Made by a program: the position numbers and the translations under genes
The notes under the pieces: model-generated
What the model was told of the DNA's origin: nothing
What the model saw: the letters and a program-made list of their open reading frames with translations, nothing else
Databases searched by the model: none
Shown: piece by piece, positions 11,961 to 24,797 of the stretch
Layout of the letters: the number at the start of each line of letters is the position of its first letter
How positions within the stretch are numbered: the first letter of the stretch is position 1
Source of the DNA: Phoebastria nigripes
Taxonomy: Eukaryota > Chordata > Aves > Procellariiformes > Diomedeidae
Direction of reading: 5' to 3'
Assembly (NCBI GenBank): GCA_035582835.1
Contig: JAYKAV010003044.1
Coordinates: forward strand, 2,972,285 to 3,036,284
DNA: 64,000 bases

Positions 11961-12869
11961 TTTACTAAACTACTTCAGTTAATTTCTCTGTATGTAGGTT
12001 TCTCTTCCCTGACCAGAAAACTGTACTTCTACCTTGCAGGAAGAAACTCTAACCATTGCTGTCTCCTTCAGGCCAGATGGATTTAACATGGTGGGGTTTA
12101 CCTGAAACTGAGGCAGACTCTTGTTCTGGTCTGAAATACTAAAAGCGTGGCTGGTGAAACAAGATCTCTGTGTTCTGGCTGAGGCAGGGATAAAAGCAAA
12201 CAGTTCTTTGAAGTCTGGGATTGGCTTCAACATCACTCCTTCATGCCAGCTGATTAGGCACTTTCATGCTGTGCCAAGGTGGTGGGTTCCTGTACCAAGT
12301 GAGAAAAGACAGAAAACAACAGCCAGGTAAGTGGGAGAGACAGGTGTGGTGTTCCTGGACAGCAGCCACTGTGAGACCTGCCCTCAGATGCAGCTGAGGG
12401 TGTGTAAGGGAGAAGTGTCTAGCTGCCTTCCGTGATCCCCACCTTGACAGGGATATAAAGTCTCACTGTAACAAATGCTTGTTACGCCACGCTTCTGTAC
12501 TCAGACCTATTTTTAGTGATGTGCTGCTGTAACTGAGCAGGTGAACAAAACGCAGTGCTTTCCTATCAGCTGAAAGCCATTGACTTTCCACCTCAAAGCG
12601 TGACTGGAGAATCAGTGCAAACCTGAGAAGTAAGGGGCAAGCTCGGTTTGAACTAGTTGAACTATTTGGTTTGAATGGAATGTCAGATGCTGGCTGGGGA
12701 AAAGGAGTCCATGTGCCTTCTGCAGCCTGCTGTCCTGATGGAAACCCTCCCTGCTCCATGATTCAGATGGGGGGGGAGCGGGAAAGAAGACATGGCTGCG
12801 GGGAAGGAGCTGGCCTCTTTGCAAAAGCCTTGCAGGTACTTCCTCCCCTGGATGCTCCAACGCAACACC
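11961..12869. other. Intergenic spacer, SDR to AURKAIP1
   Basis: About 0.9 kb with no recognisable gene or repeat. GC content rises towards the AURKAIP1 island. Confidence 0.6.
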
Positions 12870-13077
12870 GGGCCACAACCCGGGNCCCTGCTCCTGCCCG
12901 ACCCCGCCGTCGTGAGGGCTGCGCCGACGGCCTGCGCTGCCGGGCTGAGGCGGGCAGCCCAGCCCAGCCAGGGCCGGCCCAGCCTGTGGCACCGCCACGC
13001 TCCAGCACTTTCGGGCCCAGGCTGCCAGGGCCGGCTGCCTGCGAGCACCCTCACCCTGCTGAATGGCCGTCGAAGGA

Positions 13078-13157
13078 CCCCCCCCCCGCGCCCACCCCCC
13101 CCCCCCCCCACCCCCCCCCCCTCCCCCCCCCACCCCCCACACCCCCCCCCCCCCCCC
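13078..13157. repeat. C-rich homopolymer tract (G-quadruplex-forming on the minus strand)
   Basis: About 80 bases of nearly pure C broken by a few A, T or G. The minus strand has many runs of three or more G. It lies inside the AURKAIP1 CpG island, some 300 bases upstream of the inferred exon 1. Its length in the assembly is probably unreliable. Confidence 0.9.
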
Positions 13158-13445
13158 GCGCCCACCCCCGCCCCTCCGGCCTGCGGGCGAGGGAAGGCCG
13201 CACCGGGCCGAGCACCCTCTCCCTGATCTCGCTCCCCCGGGGCAGCGGCGGGCGGCTGCCGAAGGCGGGGGGAGCCGGGACCCCGCACCCGACTGCAGGG
13301 CGGGGAAAGGGGCCGGGACCGGGGCCGCGGCGCCCGAGCGGGGGACCACGGCCGCCCCGGGCCCCACCCCGGCCGCGCTTCACGGCGGCAGCGCCGGCGG
13401 GCGCCGCTGGGGGGCGCTGCCCCGCCCGCGCTGCCCCGGCGGCCG

Positions 13446-13453
13446 CCGGAAGT
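13446..13453 (+). promoter_or_regulatory. ETS/GABPA (NRF-2)-type site CCGGAAGT
   Basis: Consensus CCGGAAGT about 25 bases upstream of the exon 1 donor. ETS sites close to the start are common in nuclear genes for mitochondrial proteins, which fits a mitoribosomal subunit gene. Binding is not shown. Confidence 0.55.
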
Positions 13454-14019
13454 TGCGGGGCAGAGGCGGGCGGGGATGGTGAGTGATGGCGGGCCGCAGG
13501 CGCAAGGGTAGGGCCGGTGCGGGGGGGCCTGGCGGCCCCCTGCGGGCCGTGCCTCGGGAGCGGGGCAGTGGCGGGGCTTGCTGGCCGGGCTGCGGAGAGG
13601 GAGGCTGCCCGCTCGAGCGCAAGGCTGCGGTCTGGCCCGCGTCGGTAGCGGCCCTTCGCTAGGCCGCGCGGCTGTTCCTCACGGCCTGGGGGCAGCGGGC
13701 GCCTTTTTTGCGCTCCGNTTTCTGCTGTGGAAGCAAAATCTTCGCGCTGGGCTGGGCAGAAGTGTGGCAGTGGGACTCGGGCTGAAGTTACCTTATTTTG
13801 AAACCTGGAACAGCCGAAGCTTTATTAATCACCTCTGCAACTCGGCTACACCAGTGCTTGCGGGCCAGGCCCCCTACAGCAAAGTCCGACAGCGCGTTGG
13901 TAAAACGAGGAGGGTGCTTAGAGTGTCTCAGCCCATCTTGTTGGGGTTCTGGGTTAAATATAGAAGATTTTTTTAAACAACGTGTTTGCCTCATTGAATA
14001 AATGTTCTTATTTTAACAG

Positions 14020-14108
14020 TCATTACTGGCTCTGGCAGTGAACAAAGTGAAACAGTATGTTAATATTGCAGCTGACTTCCCAGTTACTGAGGGCTTCACG
14101 AATTGCAG
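14020..14108 (+). CDS. AURKAIP1: AURKAIP1 exon 2 (first coding exon; CDS from 14057)
   Basis: The acceptor TTTTAACAG ends at 14019. There are 37 bases of 5'UTR, then ATG at 14057, and the donor GTAAAC after 14108. It encodes the presequence start, residues 1-17 plus one base. Confidence 0.9.
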
Positions 14109-16145
14109 GTAAACAGATGTGTGACCTAGTTTTTTGCTTTTGGTGTTTTTTTTGGTTGTTTTTTTTTTTTTTTTTTCCCGGGGTAATTAGGCTCCCAGAA
14201 ATTTCTTCTCCAGCAAGCAGTGCAAGAGTGGTGAGGTTGTTGTTGATTCAGTGGTTGTCAAATGTTATTATGTCTCTGATCTATTCTGTCAGTATTGTGT
14301 AGCTCTGATTTGACCTCTTTTAAGCTTAGGAGGAGATTCCTTAGCAGCAGAAAAGCTTAATACAGTGAAGAGTTCCTAGCGAGTCCAAATTGCACTTAAA
14401 CAGTTTACACAGTAAAATATTGTATAATGTATTTTTAGCAGATGGTGTTACAGCAACGTAATTAAATTCAAATTAAAAAAGACTTCCTTGCTTTTGTGAT
14501 GGGAGTATAATTTTTGTAAGCAGCTTCCTTTATTAGATTACTCTGGCCACAGTTGTCTGGTGGTTTGAGAGCTGGGCAGAGCTTTTCTTAAGATACTGTT
14601 TGAAAATTCTGCCTCTTAAGTGAAATTCTTTTCTTCTCAAAGGCCACCTTTTGCCAAGGTCAGTGTCTTCCTTTCTTTGCTATCATTCTACATCTGCGCA
14701 CTATAGCACACAGCCATCTAACAAGAGTGGAGCCCAACCTCAGCGGTGGTATGCTCTGGACCCTGAACTGGAAGAGATGCTGATCCCCAGAAAACTTTCC
14801 ATCAGCCCTTTAGAAAGCTGGCTGACAGTTAGATACTCCCTTCCTAAAGCAGAAGTCCTTAATGCTCAGGAAGAAGTGGGCTATGAACCTCTCCAGCGAT
14901 ATGACTGTCCCCCGTCTGATGAGGGAGCTGATGTGGAGGAAGGAGAAGGAACACTTAGCAACAAGCTTCAATGTAAGAATGTATTGAAGATTCGCAGAAG
15001 GAAAATGAATCGGCACAAGTTCAAAAAGCTGCTAAAGCGAAGAAAGTTTGTACGGAGGAGGATAAAGGAAGGTCGCAAGAAGAAACGTCAGGTAAGCTCA
15101 GGGTAGAGAGAACTTCTTGACATAAACGTGCCCACTTCTCAAACTGGCCTCTGTTCAGGTATCGGATGATGTTTTTAGGCGGAACTGATTTGGTGAAAAA
15201 TGGCAGCAGCTTGGAGAGCCTTAATGAATTCAGTATTTACTGGTACAATAGCTTTTTCTGTTTTGTGTTTGACCTGTACATCTTCAGAAGCTGTAATTTA
15301 GAATATTTCTGTGGTTGTAAACATAGATGTGTGATAGTTACTAGGCGTAATTTTTCTTGCATGACAGTAACTTAGAAATATATGTGGCTAATGGAGAAGA
15401 ATTTTAGCGTTTGTGTGAAAGATTAATTCACATGTCTGCGTTATATCAGGGAGACTGGTTTAATCTTAATTTCTTTCCTGTCTTGCCAACATCCTCAAGT
15501 GCTTCCTGTTGTCTTTTTCTATATAGAAGACTTTTACTTCCTTTAATAGAAGGGGTGAGGGAAGACATGGGCCTTCATTCAAGCTGTAGATGTTCTCATT
15601 CAACACTACCTTTCAGTAGTCTGTTAGGTTTGCTGTCATATAGTTTAGTTCATTCTCTGGTAATTTTCACCTTGCCTAGATGCAAATTGGGGTTAATTGT
15701 AATTCCATTTCTTCAGATTTGTAGGAAGCAGTGTTGAACACTTTATGATGAGGAAATCCTCTTAATTTTCTTACAGTTTCATTTTCCATCTTAGTTCTCC
15801 TCGCACAGTACTTTTAAAATAATGCTGCCAAGATCCTTGTGCATTTTAATGTATTTTCTGCAGTAAGGCTAACTATTTTGACACTTAGAGCAAGCTGCCT
15901 ACTTAAAAGCATTTGTTTCCTTTGTTTGCGTTATACCTAGATTCTCCTTGGGACACGTGGGCAGTGGCTGAATACTTGAGTGTTGCTTCTGAGCTATGTT
16001 ACCATTTTTTCTTTTTTTTCTTTTTCCCCTGTTTTAGATAAAATTTGAGAAAGATTTGGAGCGCATCTGGAAAAGAGCTGGTTTGAAAAATCCTCCTGCG
16101 GGATGGCAAACACCCAAGATNTTTCTGAGAAGTTCAAAGCGATAA
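14057..16145 (+). CDS. AURKAIP1: AURKAIP1 / mitochondrial small ribosomal subunit protein mS38
   Basis: Coding exons 14057-14108, 14643-15091 and 16038-16145 join in frame to 202 aa (human recalled as 199). The N-terminus MLILQLTSQLLRAS has the Leu/Arg/Ser character of a mitochondrial presequence. LEEMLIPRKLSISPLESWLT lies at residues 60-79. A highly basic Cox24/mS38 segment (IRRRKMNRHK onwards) spans about 134-168, followed by KFEKDLERIWKRAGL and GWQTPKI near the end. The protein is a subunit of the mitoribosomal small subunit and was first described as an Aurora-A kinase interactor. ATG 14057 has A at -3. Base 16121 is N in codon ATN, so that residue is Ile or Met. Confidence 0.96.
14145..14176 (+). 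repeat. Poly-T tract in AURKAIP1 intron 2
   Basis: T-rich run broken by GG, some 35 bases after the exon 2 donor. Confidence 0.85.
14177..14642 (+). other. Remainder of AURKAIP1 intron 2
   Basis: No further feature before the acceptor TTCTTCTCAAAG. Confidence 0.75.
14643..15091 (+). CDS. AURKAIP1: AURKAIP1 exon 3
   Basis: A 449-nt exon, residues 18-167. It holds the rest of the presequence, the ISPLESWLT motif, an acidic stretch (DEGADVEEGEG) and most of the basic RNA-binding segment. The donor is GTAAGC. Confidence 0.94.
15092..16037 (+). other. AURKAIP1 intron 3
   Basis: A 946-base intron with a T-rich 3' end. Nothing else is recognised. Confidence 0.8.
16038..16145 (+). CDS. AURKAIP1: AURKAIP1 exon 4 (terminal)
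   Basis: The acceptor CTGTTTTAG follows a T-rich tract. It encodes residues 168-202, with IKFEKDLERIWKRAGLKNP and the stop TAA at 16143-16145. It contains the ambiguous base 16121. Confidence 0.94.
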   Translation: MKFEKDLERIWKRAGLKNPPAGWQTPKXFLRSSKR

Positions 16146-16179
16146 AAACACTTGTAATGAGTTTTAACCTGTAACTGTA

Positions 16180-16185
16180 ATTAAA
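16180..16185 (+). other. AURKAIP1: Candidate polyadenylation signal ATTAAA (AURKAIP1)
   Basis: Lies 35 bases after the stop, with a GT-rich stretch (GAGTGTGATG) about 35 bases on, which would give a very short 3'UTR. Later AATAAA hexamers at 16758-16763 and 16958-16963 are alternatives. The sequence alone does not decide between them. Confidence 0.5.
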
Positions 16186-19100
16186 AAATATTTAAGTATG
16201 CGGATTACATTAACCTTTTCCTGAGTGTGATGAAATTAGTAGGAGGAAACTTTCAATCTTGGTGAGCAGTTTTCCAAGGACAAACCTGATAGCAATATGC
16301 TTTTCCTCCCCAAAAGAATGGTGTGAGCTCTTGTACCGTGGCTTGGCACTGCTGTGTACAGTCCTGTGCTGCTGCCCCCAACTGTATGTCTGAGCAAGTG
16401 TCTTAGACTGCAGCTGAATTTCTGAAGTTGCTATTTAAGATTAGACTGAACGGTGTACTNTAAGAACAATCAGTTGTGGGAGATGGGGTAAGTAAGTGAA
16501 AGAAGTCTTCTGATTGTATATAAGACACAAGCATTTTGAGAAGTTCTTTTCAAAATCGCATTCTTTCATAGTCTTACTATAGAAGGGCTGGTGTTTACTA
16601 AGAGTGATGGTGAAATAGGAATTGGATCAGAATTCCATAGAATATATCTGTAAAAGCTTTAATTTTCACTTACCTAAAGCCTCGGTGTGCATGTGCCTTA
16701 GGCATTGCATGAGCATCCTTAAAAGGCATGTTTATGTTTTCTGTTCTGTTTTGTGCTAATAAAAAAATTTTTTTTTTTTTTTTCTATGATTGACCCCTGT
16801 CATACGGAACATCCAGATACTGGTATCAGTAAAAGTTCAGAGCTAGTTATTCATTAACTACAAAAACTGTTTTGTGCCTGAGACAACCCTGTTGTAATCA
16901 GCTGGTTTTACATGATTGAAGAGAGTCATGAAAGCTGTGAAAAATACAGATGTTTAAAATAAACCCTGACAGAGGACTTTATATCTGGGTTCTGTTTTGG
17001 GTTCTGCTTTTGATTTTTCTGTTTGAGGCAGTTAACTTCTGTTCTGTGTGATTTAGCTCTTCCCTGTCTGTATTCTAGCAGATAGACGGGGTGGACTGAC
17101 CTCTGAGAGAATGGAGGGAAAAAGAATGAGCTCCCTTAGGCTCAGCGTTCTGCAGCATACAGGGAAGCTACCCTGAAAATGCATTCCCTTTTATCTGCTA
17201 GGAGCAGAACACTTGACTAAACTGAAAGGGAATTAAAAAAAATCTGTGGAACTCATTGCTACAAGGTACAGTTGAGTCTTGCTGCAGGAAAGACAGGTGA
17301 CTCCTCGCCCACAGTGAATGTGTCTGAGGTTCTGTGTATGGCTCCCTGCTGTTTTGGTCGCCAGGTGGCAGTAAATTCAAAGCCTCTGAAACTCCTTGGC
17401 CATTCATGGAGAAGCTAGCTGGCTCTTTCTGTTGGTATTTTAAGGAAAGGGTACATCCACATTTAAAAATTTATTAATCTTGCTAGAGGACTGTTGGCAT
17501 TCTGAGAACTGTATTGAAGTCCTGTAGAAACATGTGGTTAGCACATTGTTAGAGTTCTTTTTTCCAAACCATCTGTTAACAGTAGGCAACTTTGATCAAA
17601 AAAATTAAAAAGATGTTCCATCCTCTTTGTGCTTTAAATAGGCTGCAGTTGCTTTTAACCAAGACCAGTAGGACTCTTTCCTTCAGCCTATTGTCAGGAT
17701 TTTGACAAAGAGGAGGATGTCTAGCCATGAGCCTTAGAAACTCACCAAGCAAGAGAAGATTGAGTGTTGATTCTGGCTTACAGGTTTGTTAAATATGCAG
17801 AGTGCATCTAGGTGTTTCTAAAATATCAATACGCATTCCCTGCACAAAGATGCATAGATGAAAGGCTGGGGCCTGAGAGGATTAACACCTTTGAAGTCAG
17901 GTCCATGTCTTTTTTCCCCAGTCACGCTTGCTTTAAGAGCCCTTATGCCAGCATTGTTGTTCTCTGTCAGTCCTAAGGCTTCTCTTACTGGCTGTTAGTC
18001 CAAGCTTGCTGTTTTTCTGCCTAGGGAAAAATGGTAATCAGTTTGCACGTTTCCAGGAGATCGTTGGCTGCTGAAGAGTTGGGATGCTTTTGGAATTACA
18101 TGGAGCAAAAGACTTTATAAAAGACAGCAGTAGTATGCCCTGCTCATTTATCAGTGCTGTACCTCTGATTCCAGTTTTGAGGTTTATTCTTCCTTGATTT
18201 TCTTTTTGTCTTACTTAATCCTATAACTTGCATCTTTGTTCTCTGTTGTAGTCTCTAAATCTACAAACTGCCCAAGGGTATGTTATCTACTTTTCTCCAC
18301 TAGGGCTTAGGTTGATCTTATCTCTCTCCACTTGGACATAAACCATCTCGTGCTCTTGGGGAGCATCATGGTGGGGCTGTAGATCACAAGCTCGTCCATT
18401 CTACTTATGTCTGCTGGGATCATGCAGGCAGAGAACTTTGTATGCCATTTTCCTGGATCAGCACCACCACCTTGCTCTCTAACTTGTTTTTACGTTGGGA
18501 TAGTAACTAGAAAAGAGAATTATTGAAATAGTGGGAATTGCAAAGCATAATCATTCAGTACCTTGTGATGTTACAGTGCAAGTGAACTCCTGTACTATGG
18601 CAATGATTGTGTTACATTAGGGTACTTGTGTGGTGAATTGCAAGTCTCCATGAAGTAAAGTAGCTTATTAAATGGTATGCTCTCTAAGCAGTAGTCCAGT
18701 CCACCAAATTGTAGTCTGCCAAGAGTAGTCATTACTTTTACATCTATTAGACATAATAACACAACCATGTATAGAAGTCTGGAACTACTGTGTAATTTAC
18801 AAAAGTGTCTGTAAACCATCCATGGCAGTTACTGCCAGTCTTAGTCATATAAATGCTGTATTCCGTTTTGCTGAAGTACCTCAAAGCGTGTCTCGGGATT
18901 TGCGTTTTCTTTGTGGCAGATACTGCAAAGACACTCTGTCTTACGTGGCACTAACCAGATAATATACACTAGGGTTGAATCAACTTGCTTTAGCTATCTT
19001 GACCACAGGATGCAATTTTAAACTCTCTGTCTCTCGCTTTGCTAAACAGGGAGAATCAGATAGACGAAAGCTGCACCTATTTTTCTGTAGGGGGAGCACA

Positions 19101-21504
19101 AGTACATAATATACTATTCACAAAGCTTTATTATGAGTTACCGTTTTTCTCCAAAATATGTGCGTACCAACGTACCTGCACACTTAGTAAATGTATATGC
19201 GTATGTGCATATGTAGCTGTAGTAGCAAAAAAAAAAAAGGGCTGCAAACAGGAATGGTTTGACTTTGATAATTCTCAAAATATTTAAGACTTCAAGATTC
19301 ATCTCCTTATTATTCTGCTGTTCTGAGAGGAAATGGTTGAAAGTCAGCAGGAGGTTGCTAGAGGAATTAATGCTCTGTATTACAGAGCCTGGAGATATTC
19401 AGTGGGATGGTGATTTTATGTTTGAAACTGCCTGACAGTCATTGGTCTGAAAGGTCCCTCAAAATCGGAATATAAAACCAATTATACTCATGTTTACATG
19501 CCTAATTCTTGGATTGCATGCACTTAAATACAGACAGCAAGCTCAGTTAGCTGAACAGAACATCAAGTTTGGTAGTTTTATCACAGCGATCAGGTTTGTG
19601 CTGAAATGAGTTGGCTCTAAAATAGGAAGTCAGATGACTCGGAAGGGATGAAAGTTCTGAATTTTGTTTCTCTTAACCAAAGCATCACATTGCAAACTCA
19701 GAGGGTGTTCTCCCTTTTGGAAAGGTCAAAACCCAGCAACACGACGGTAGTGGGCTTCTGACATAGATGTAGTAGAAATACCGTTTCTTTCTAATGCTAG
19801 CAAATAATGGTTGCTGGCAAACTTGAGATTTTAGTTGCCTCCTTGACCTGGATAGCAATGTTTCTTACTAGGGTAGGAATTAAATGCATTTTTAGGAGTC
19901 TTCTCTAGAAAATGTGTTGTTCAATTGCATCAGTATGGATCCTTGGAAGTTTTTTAGAGGATTCTGGACATAAGATAACAGTTCTTTCATCCACACAGAT
20001 GAATCCAATATAACTTACAAATGGTGAGCGGCGAGATTTGCATCCAACCATACTCAGTCTTCTGTATGCACTGGAATTACACTCACTTGGACAGCTGAGA
20101 ATCAGGCCTGATTGTATATGGGAAAGGGAGCAGTGCAAAAGAACTGCTTGCTGCAGCTTTTCTTCCACTATTGTGTTGTCTAACACAATCCAGGATAGGT
20201 TTGCTTGGCACAGGGGTGGAAAAGCCTGGATCAACTGCCAGTACTTTGCATATCTAGACAATTGCTTAGTGGTCCACAGCAGTAGAGATGAGGTATTAGC
20301 AAGAGATTTTTTAGAAATAATGCTGAAGCAGGAGATCTGTGATGCCGATGGGGAGTAGAAAATTTCTTTCAATTACCTTTTTATAAAGATAGCAGTGACA
20401 CTGAGATGTCAATCCTTATTTCAGTGCAAATGAGGAAGCCAGGAAGGTTGGTCCCTTTGGTTACAAGGATTGAACCCCAAATGGGTGGAAAGTAGAAACA
20501 TTTGCAGTGTGTAAGTTGCAGCAGCTTAGCAATTTGACTTAACCTCTTATTGCACAAACAGCAGTTAACCATAGCACCTCTGATGGTCTAGAGTCCACAG
20601 AAGAGATTTTAGCTCTATATGGCAGCCATTTGCTCCAGTTCTCCACAGAAACAGGCTTCTTGGTAATTGTCTGCTGTAGTTTTGGCTCACTTCAAATTAA
20701 TTCTATTCAACTTTGAGTTTGTCATAGGAAAAGGGAAAGTCCAGCAGTCAATACAAGATGTTCCTTTCCTTTGGAAATCTTGCACTTACCCTACAAAGCA
20801 TGTTGGGTAGTCTGCTAGCTGTTAAAGCAGCCCTGAGGTCATGCAGACAATGAGTCTGAGCTCATGGATGCCCTCTCCATGCTGTCCTTGGCACAGGCAG
20901 AAGGACAGTTTGCTGGCTGTCCAGGAAGGAGTCACGTGGAGAGGAAATGGAGTGGAATGTAATGATGGCTTCTCCAGCTCCTGCTCATGAGACCAGATCT
21001 GAAGCTGATTCAAACCAGGCGCTGCATAGGTTGTAATGGGACCTAAGACTTTACATTGAAGGAAAACACTAATCTGAATTGAGGCTGTTTGTAGACATGC
21101 AGAAGGTTTGAGTATCCTTAAATCCTAAAGCACGGGTAGCCTGGAAAAAAATGTATGTTGGTATTACCCAGGCAGTCAGATTTTGTTGGACTGATTTTTG
21201 ATGGACTGTCACCTTGAAAGGGTTCAGACTGAAAGAGTTTGTTCATGGTGTTTTCAACTATGATTTCATGGGAGCAGGCACGTGTGTGTTGAAGTGCTGA
21301 GGACAGGCTGTGGGGTGCTCAGTAAACCTGGCTGCACACAACTGTAGCAGCAAATGTAAAGACAAATATTCTTCGTGTTACTGTTGTATTGGCTCCTGAT
21401 AGGTAGTGTGCCTAAGAACCTGTGTGGTGTGTGGTTTTTGGTTTTTTTTTTTTTTTTTTGGAGGGTGGGTGTAGGATTTTGCAAGAAAGTTTCTCAAAGA
21501 CTTG

Positions 21505-21595
21505 NNNNNNNNNNNNNNNNNNNNNNNNNNNNNNNNNNNNNNNNNNNNNNNNNNNNNNNNNNNNNNNNNNNNNNNNNNNNNNNNNNNNNNNNNNN
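21505..21595. other. Assembly gap (91 Ns)
   Basis: A run of Ns close to a T tract (21442-21459) on the left and directly followed by poly-T (21596-21612). The gap is probably a homopolymer-driven break, and its true length is unknown. Confidence 0.98.
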
Positions 21596-24500
21596 TTTTT
21601 TTTTTTTTTTTTACATCAGAGGGAGAGGGCAGGGGTGATGCCTTCTCCTTTGCTGCAGGAGGATTTCTCTGCATACCGTAACTCTGGCACCAGAAGCCCA
21701 AGTTCTTTTTATGTCTGTATTGTGGGAACTATTGTACTTTCTTCCATTAGTAAACTCAAGACCAGTCTTAAAAGGAGTACATGTTAGCCCATGTCCAGGA
21801 ATGTTTATGAGCATCTAGTGTACAAAACACACCTTTCAGGGGTTTAATAGGACCTTGCTCCTTCTGACTACCATTGCCCAATAATTCCTGAGCCGAAAAA
21901 ATGTGTACCTTTACTCTGGTGAGCTAATACCCATATTAAATGGGACACTTTCATATTAAAAACTGTCAAAATGTTACCTAGGATAAGTTGGTGTATGTAC
22001 ACTGGCTTCAGTAGCTCTGACCTGGTCCTTCTCAAAATATGAAGCCAGCTCTACTTCAGTGGGTGTGAACCCTAGTCCATGTATTCCAAAGTTAATAAAC
22101 CATGTTTGTTTATACTAGCTGAAAATCTGGNTGATGTGATCTTACTGATCTTGCAAACAGCACCTGTGGATAACTAAAATTACATCTTTTCTTTTCACCA
22201 TTCATGCTGTTCTGCTGTTGGCATTTCTGTTCTTGATTGTGAAAACATCCTGGTTTGGGTTCGCTGGGGCCGAGCCTGGTCAGTTACTCTCCAAAAATAA
22301 CAGCGCTCTGTACTTAACCTGGAGCATTGCATTTGCAGAACTGAAATGGTTTTGAAAAGTGGGTTTTGCTTTTCCTACCGATTTTTTAAATAAAATAAAT
22401 AAATAAAAATCAGTAACTGTAGCTCTTGTAGACATCTGAGCTAGCTTTAAGCAAACAGAGTATGCTGGCTTTCCTGTGGAAGTATCCATTCTTGCCNGCC
22501 TTTCCCTGTAAGACAGAGGAACAAAACTGAAATAAGGAGTTCTGTGAGTCAGAGAATTTAAGACGACCGTCTGATATGTCACTCTTGTGTCAATTCCCTG
22601 AAATAAGACTGAATTTCTTAGTCTTGCTCACTGCATGGGCACTAATGCATCTTTCCTCTGTTATGCTAGTTACAAAACTTGTAAGAACTATAAAACTATG
22701 AGACTTGTCCCCTACTCTTGAATGTAGCAGAAATTGGCTATTGTGTTTCAAAATAATGGGAAGAAGGAGAAGGTTGAATGGACAGTGGGATCATATAACT
22801 GCATGTGCCTTATTTCCTTAGGAAATGTGGCTAAAATTTTGTTTAAAGTAGAAAAAAATAACATGAAATATTAGTCAAAAATGAGTTTTTTCACTTGTTC
22901 AATAAAGAAGACTTGGTGCTGATCAGGCAGGTCTTGTGCTGAGGGAGTGTCATTGCCTTTGGTATGTCTAGGTCTGGAGAAAACACTCCCGGAGCCTCTC
23001 AGCAGCTGCAAGCACTTCAGAGTCCCATAACCACTTGCAAAGTGATTGGTGTTAAGACAAGGATGTGGAGTCCTGAGGAAGGAGTCAGCACATCAGGTAA
23101 AAAACTANCAGCTTGGAATTTGTCAGGTTTATATTAAGGGAATTAACAATTCATGGCAGGATGCTTCTGGCTGAGCTTTATCACCAGCCAGTGAGGAATT
23201 GGTTAAACTTGAAGAATAAGCAGTGATAGAAGAACGTGCCAAAGAAAAAAAAAAAATGGTAGAAGAAACTACAACAGTATAGTCAGCAATGTGACTATGT
23301 GTAAACAGCACCACGTTACTCACCAGCTCCATTCCCTCTGTGCATTTGAGTCAGAGCCGTTTCCTCTACTGACAAAGGGTTTTCGCTGCTGTCAGCACTG
23401 AGGCAGCTTGTTCATTATGGAACAGCCAGCTGGAGTCTGTTCAGCAGCAGAATCAGCAGGTACATCCTGAAGGCAGAATCTGTGACTGGTCACCCACGCT
23501 TAGCAGGCCTTGACTTGGCTTCCCTGACCATTCATATTGTTTCAGTTACTGTCCAGAAGATGCTGCTGCATATGATCTTTTCTGTTGCTTTCCCTAGGTT
23601 TGAATGGGCATCCTCCAGAGAACAATCAGTGCCTAATTTTACTGTCTTTGTGATGTGGGAGAATGGCCTGTATTAGTATTGGCATCCTGCCATCTGTGAG
23701 GACTTCTGCTGTAGGCCCATCGGAAGGTAGGACAGAGCTGAATGTGTCCTACTTTCTGACAACATCATCCATCCCTTGGGGAAGGGAAGAGGGTTGTAGC
23801 CCTCCAAAAGACAGGAAAGGCTTTCTCTCACAAGTAATTTATGCAAAAACCTGGGACTGTGAAAAGAAAGTGAGCGGAAAAAACCAATCTTGATACTGTG
23901 CCTTGGGTGCAACACCTTCTCCTTGAGTGATTTCTAATTATGAAATGGAGCTGGGGAGCAGAAAGGAGAGCAAATAAAAATACACTTATGTAGTCTTCAG
24001 TGTAGGGACAGCTGCTTCTGGAGTAGGGCTGCTAGGTTAAAGTAACTTGAACATTTCCACATTGTAATGATGGAGGAATATGCATTACCGCATTTGGTGT
24101 CATGGGGCTGCTCCCCAACTTGAAGTGGGAACTCTAAATGAGCTTTACTGGGTTTTTTGGGTTGGTTTTGTTTGGTTGGTTTTTTCCTCCTTCGTGAGAT
24201 GGTTTCTGTTACCCAAACATACATTGGGGGGATGACAGGTTCCATGGCTCTGCAGAGCTCTACAGGCTTGTGCTGTTCTGCACAGCTGTGAGGAGCTGGA
24301 CTGGGAGAGAGCAGTAAAAAGTATGTATGCCATAAACTGGGCACTGGTACAGATCCGCTCCAGGCAAAGCTTTTGGTTGTGTGCCTGCCTGGGAATTAAC
24401 GTTAGCACTCAGGTTTCAGGTATATGCTTGGAGAGAGGAATGAGATCTGCTCTGTTGAGCTGAGGGGGAGTTGTCCTCTTCCATTCGAAAGGGCTATTGC

Positions 24501-24754
24501 AAAGAGCCTAAAACCATCAAGGGGAAAGCCAGTTTGTTTGCTGTGTATTCCAGCCTGGAGTAGGTCAAAATCAGCTTAGACATGCTCATAACTTTGGCTG
24601 GATCCTACTGAATGATCATTTCTTTCCCTTAATGCAGCTCAGTGTCAGTGTGTCTAGGGTCCTGTAAGCTGCACTGAAGGGGTGTGGTATGTTTGATGTG
24701 AGAAGCTTTTTCCCTTTTGCCTTTGGTGTTCAAGAGACCTCTAGCAATGTTCTT

Positions 24755-24797
24755 AAAAAAACAAAACAAAACAACAAAAAAAAAAAACCAAAAAAAA
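24755..24797 (+). repeat. A-rich low-complexity run
   Basis: Mixed A runs separated by single or double C (AAAAC-type units). Confidence 0.8.

Larger units (their letters stand above)
12870..13730 (+). promoter_or_regulatory. AURKAIP1: CpG island and promoter of AURKAIP1, with non-coding exon 1
   Basis: Dense CpG and very high GC across about 0.85 kb. The probable non-coding exon 1 ends at 13478, before the donor GTGAGT. Exon 2, with the start codon, follows after a 541-base intron. An ETS-type site sits just upstream of the donor. The island includes a long C tract. The transcription start is inferred to lie near 13400-13460. Confidence 0.75.

Noticed and set aside
12612..13486. Several long overlapping ORFs on both strands (up to about 270 codons)
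   Set aside because: They are Pro- or Gly-rich translations of the C tract and CpG island, present in many frames at once because stop codons are rare in GC-rich DNA.
19905..20372. 155-codon minus-strand and 106-codon plus-strand open frames
   Set aside because: No recognisable domain, both strands open, no promoter or splice context; within chance for this length of DNA.
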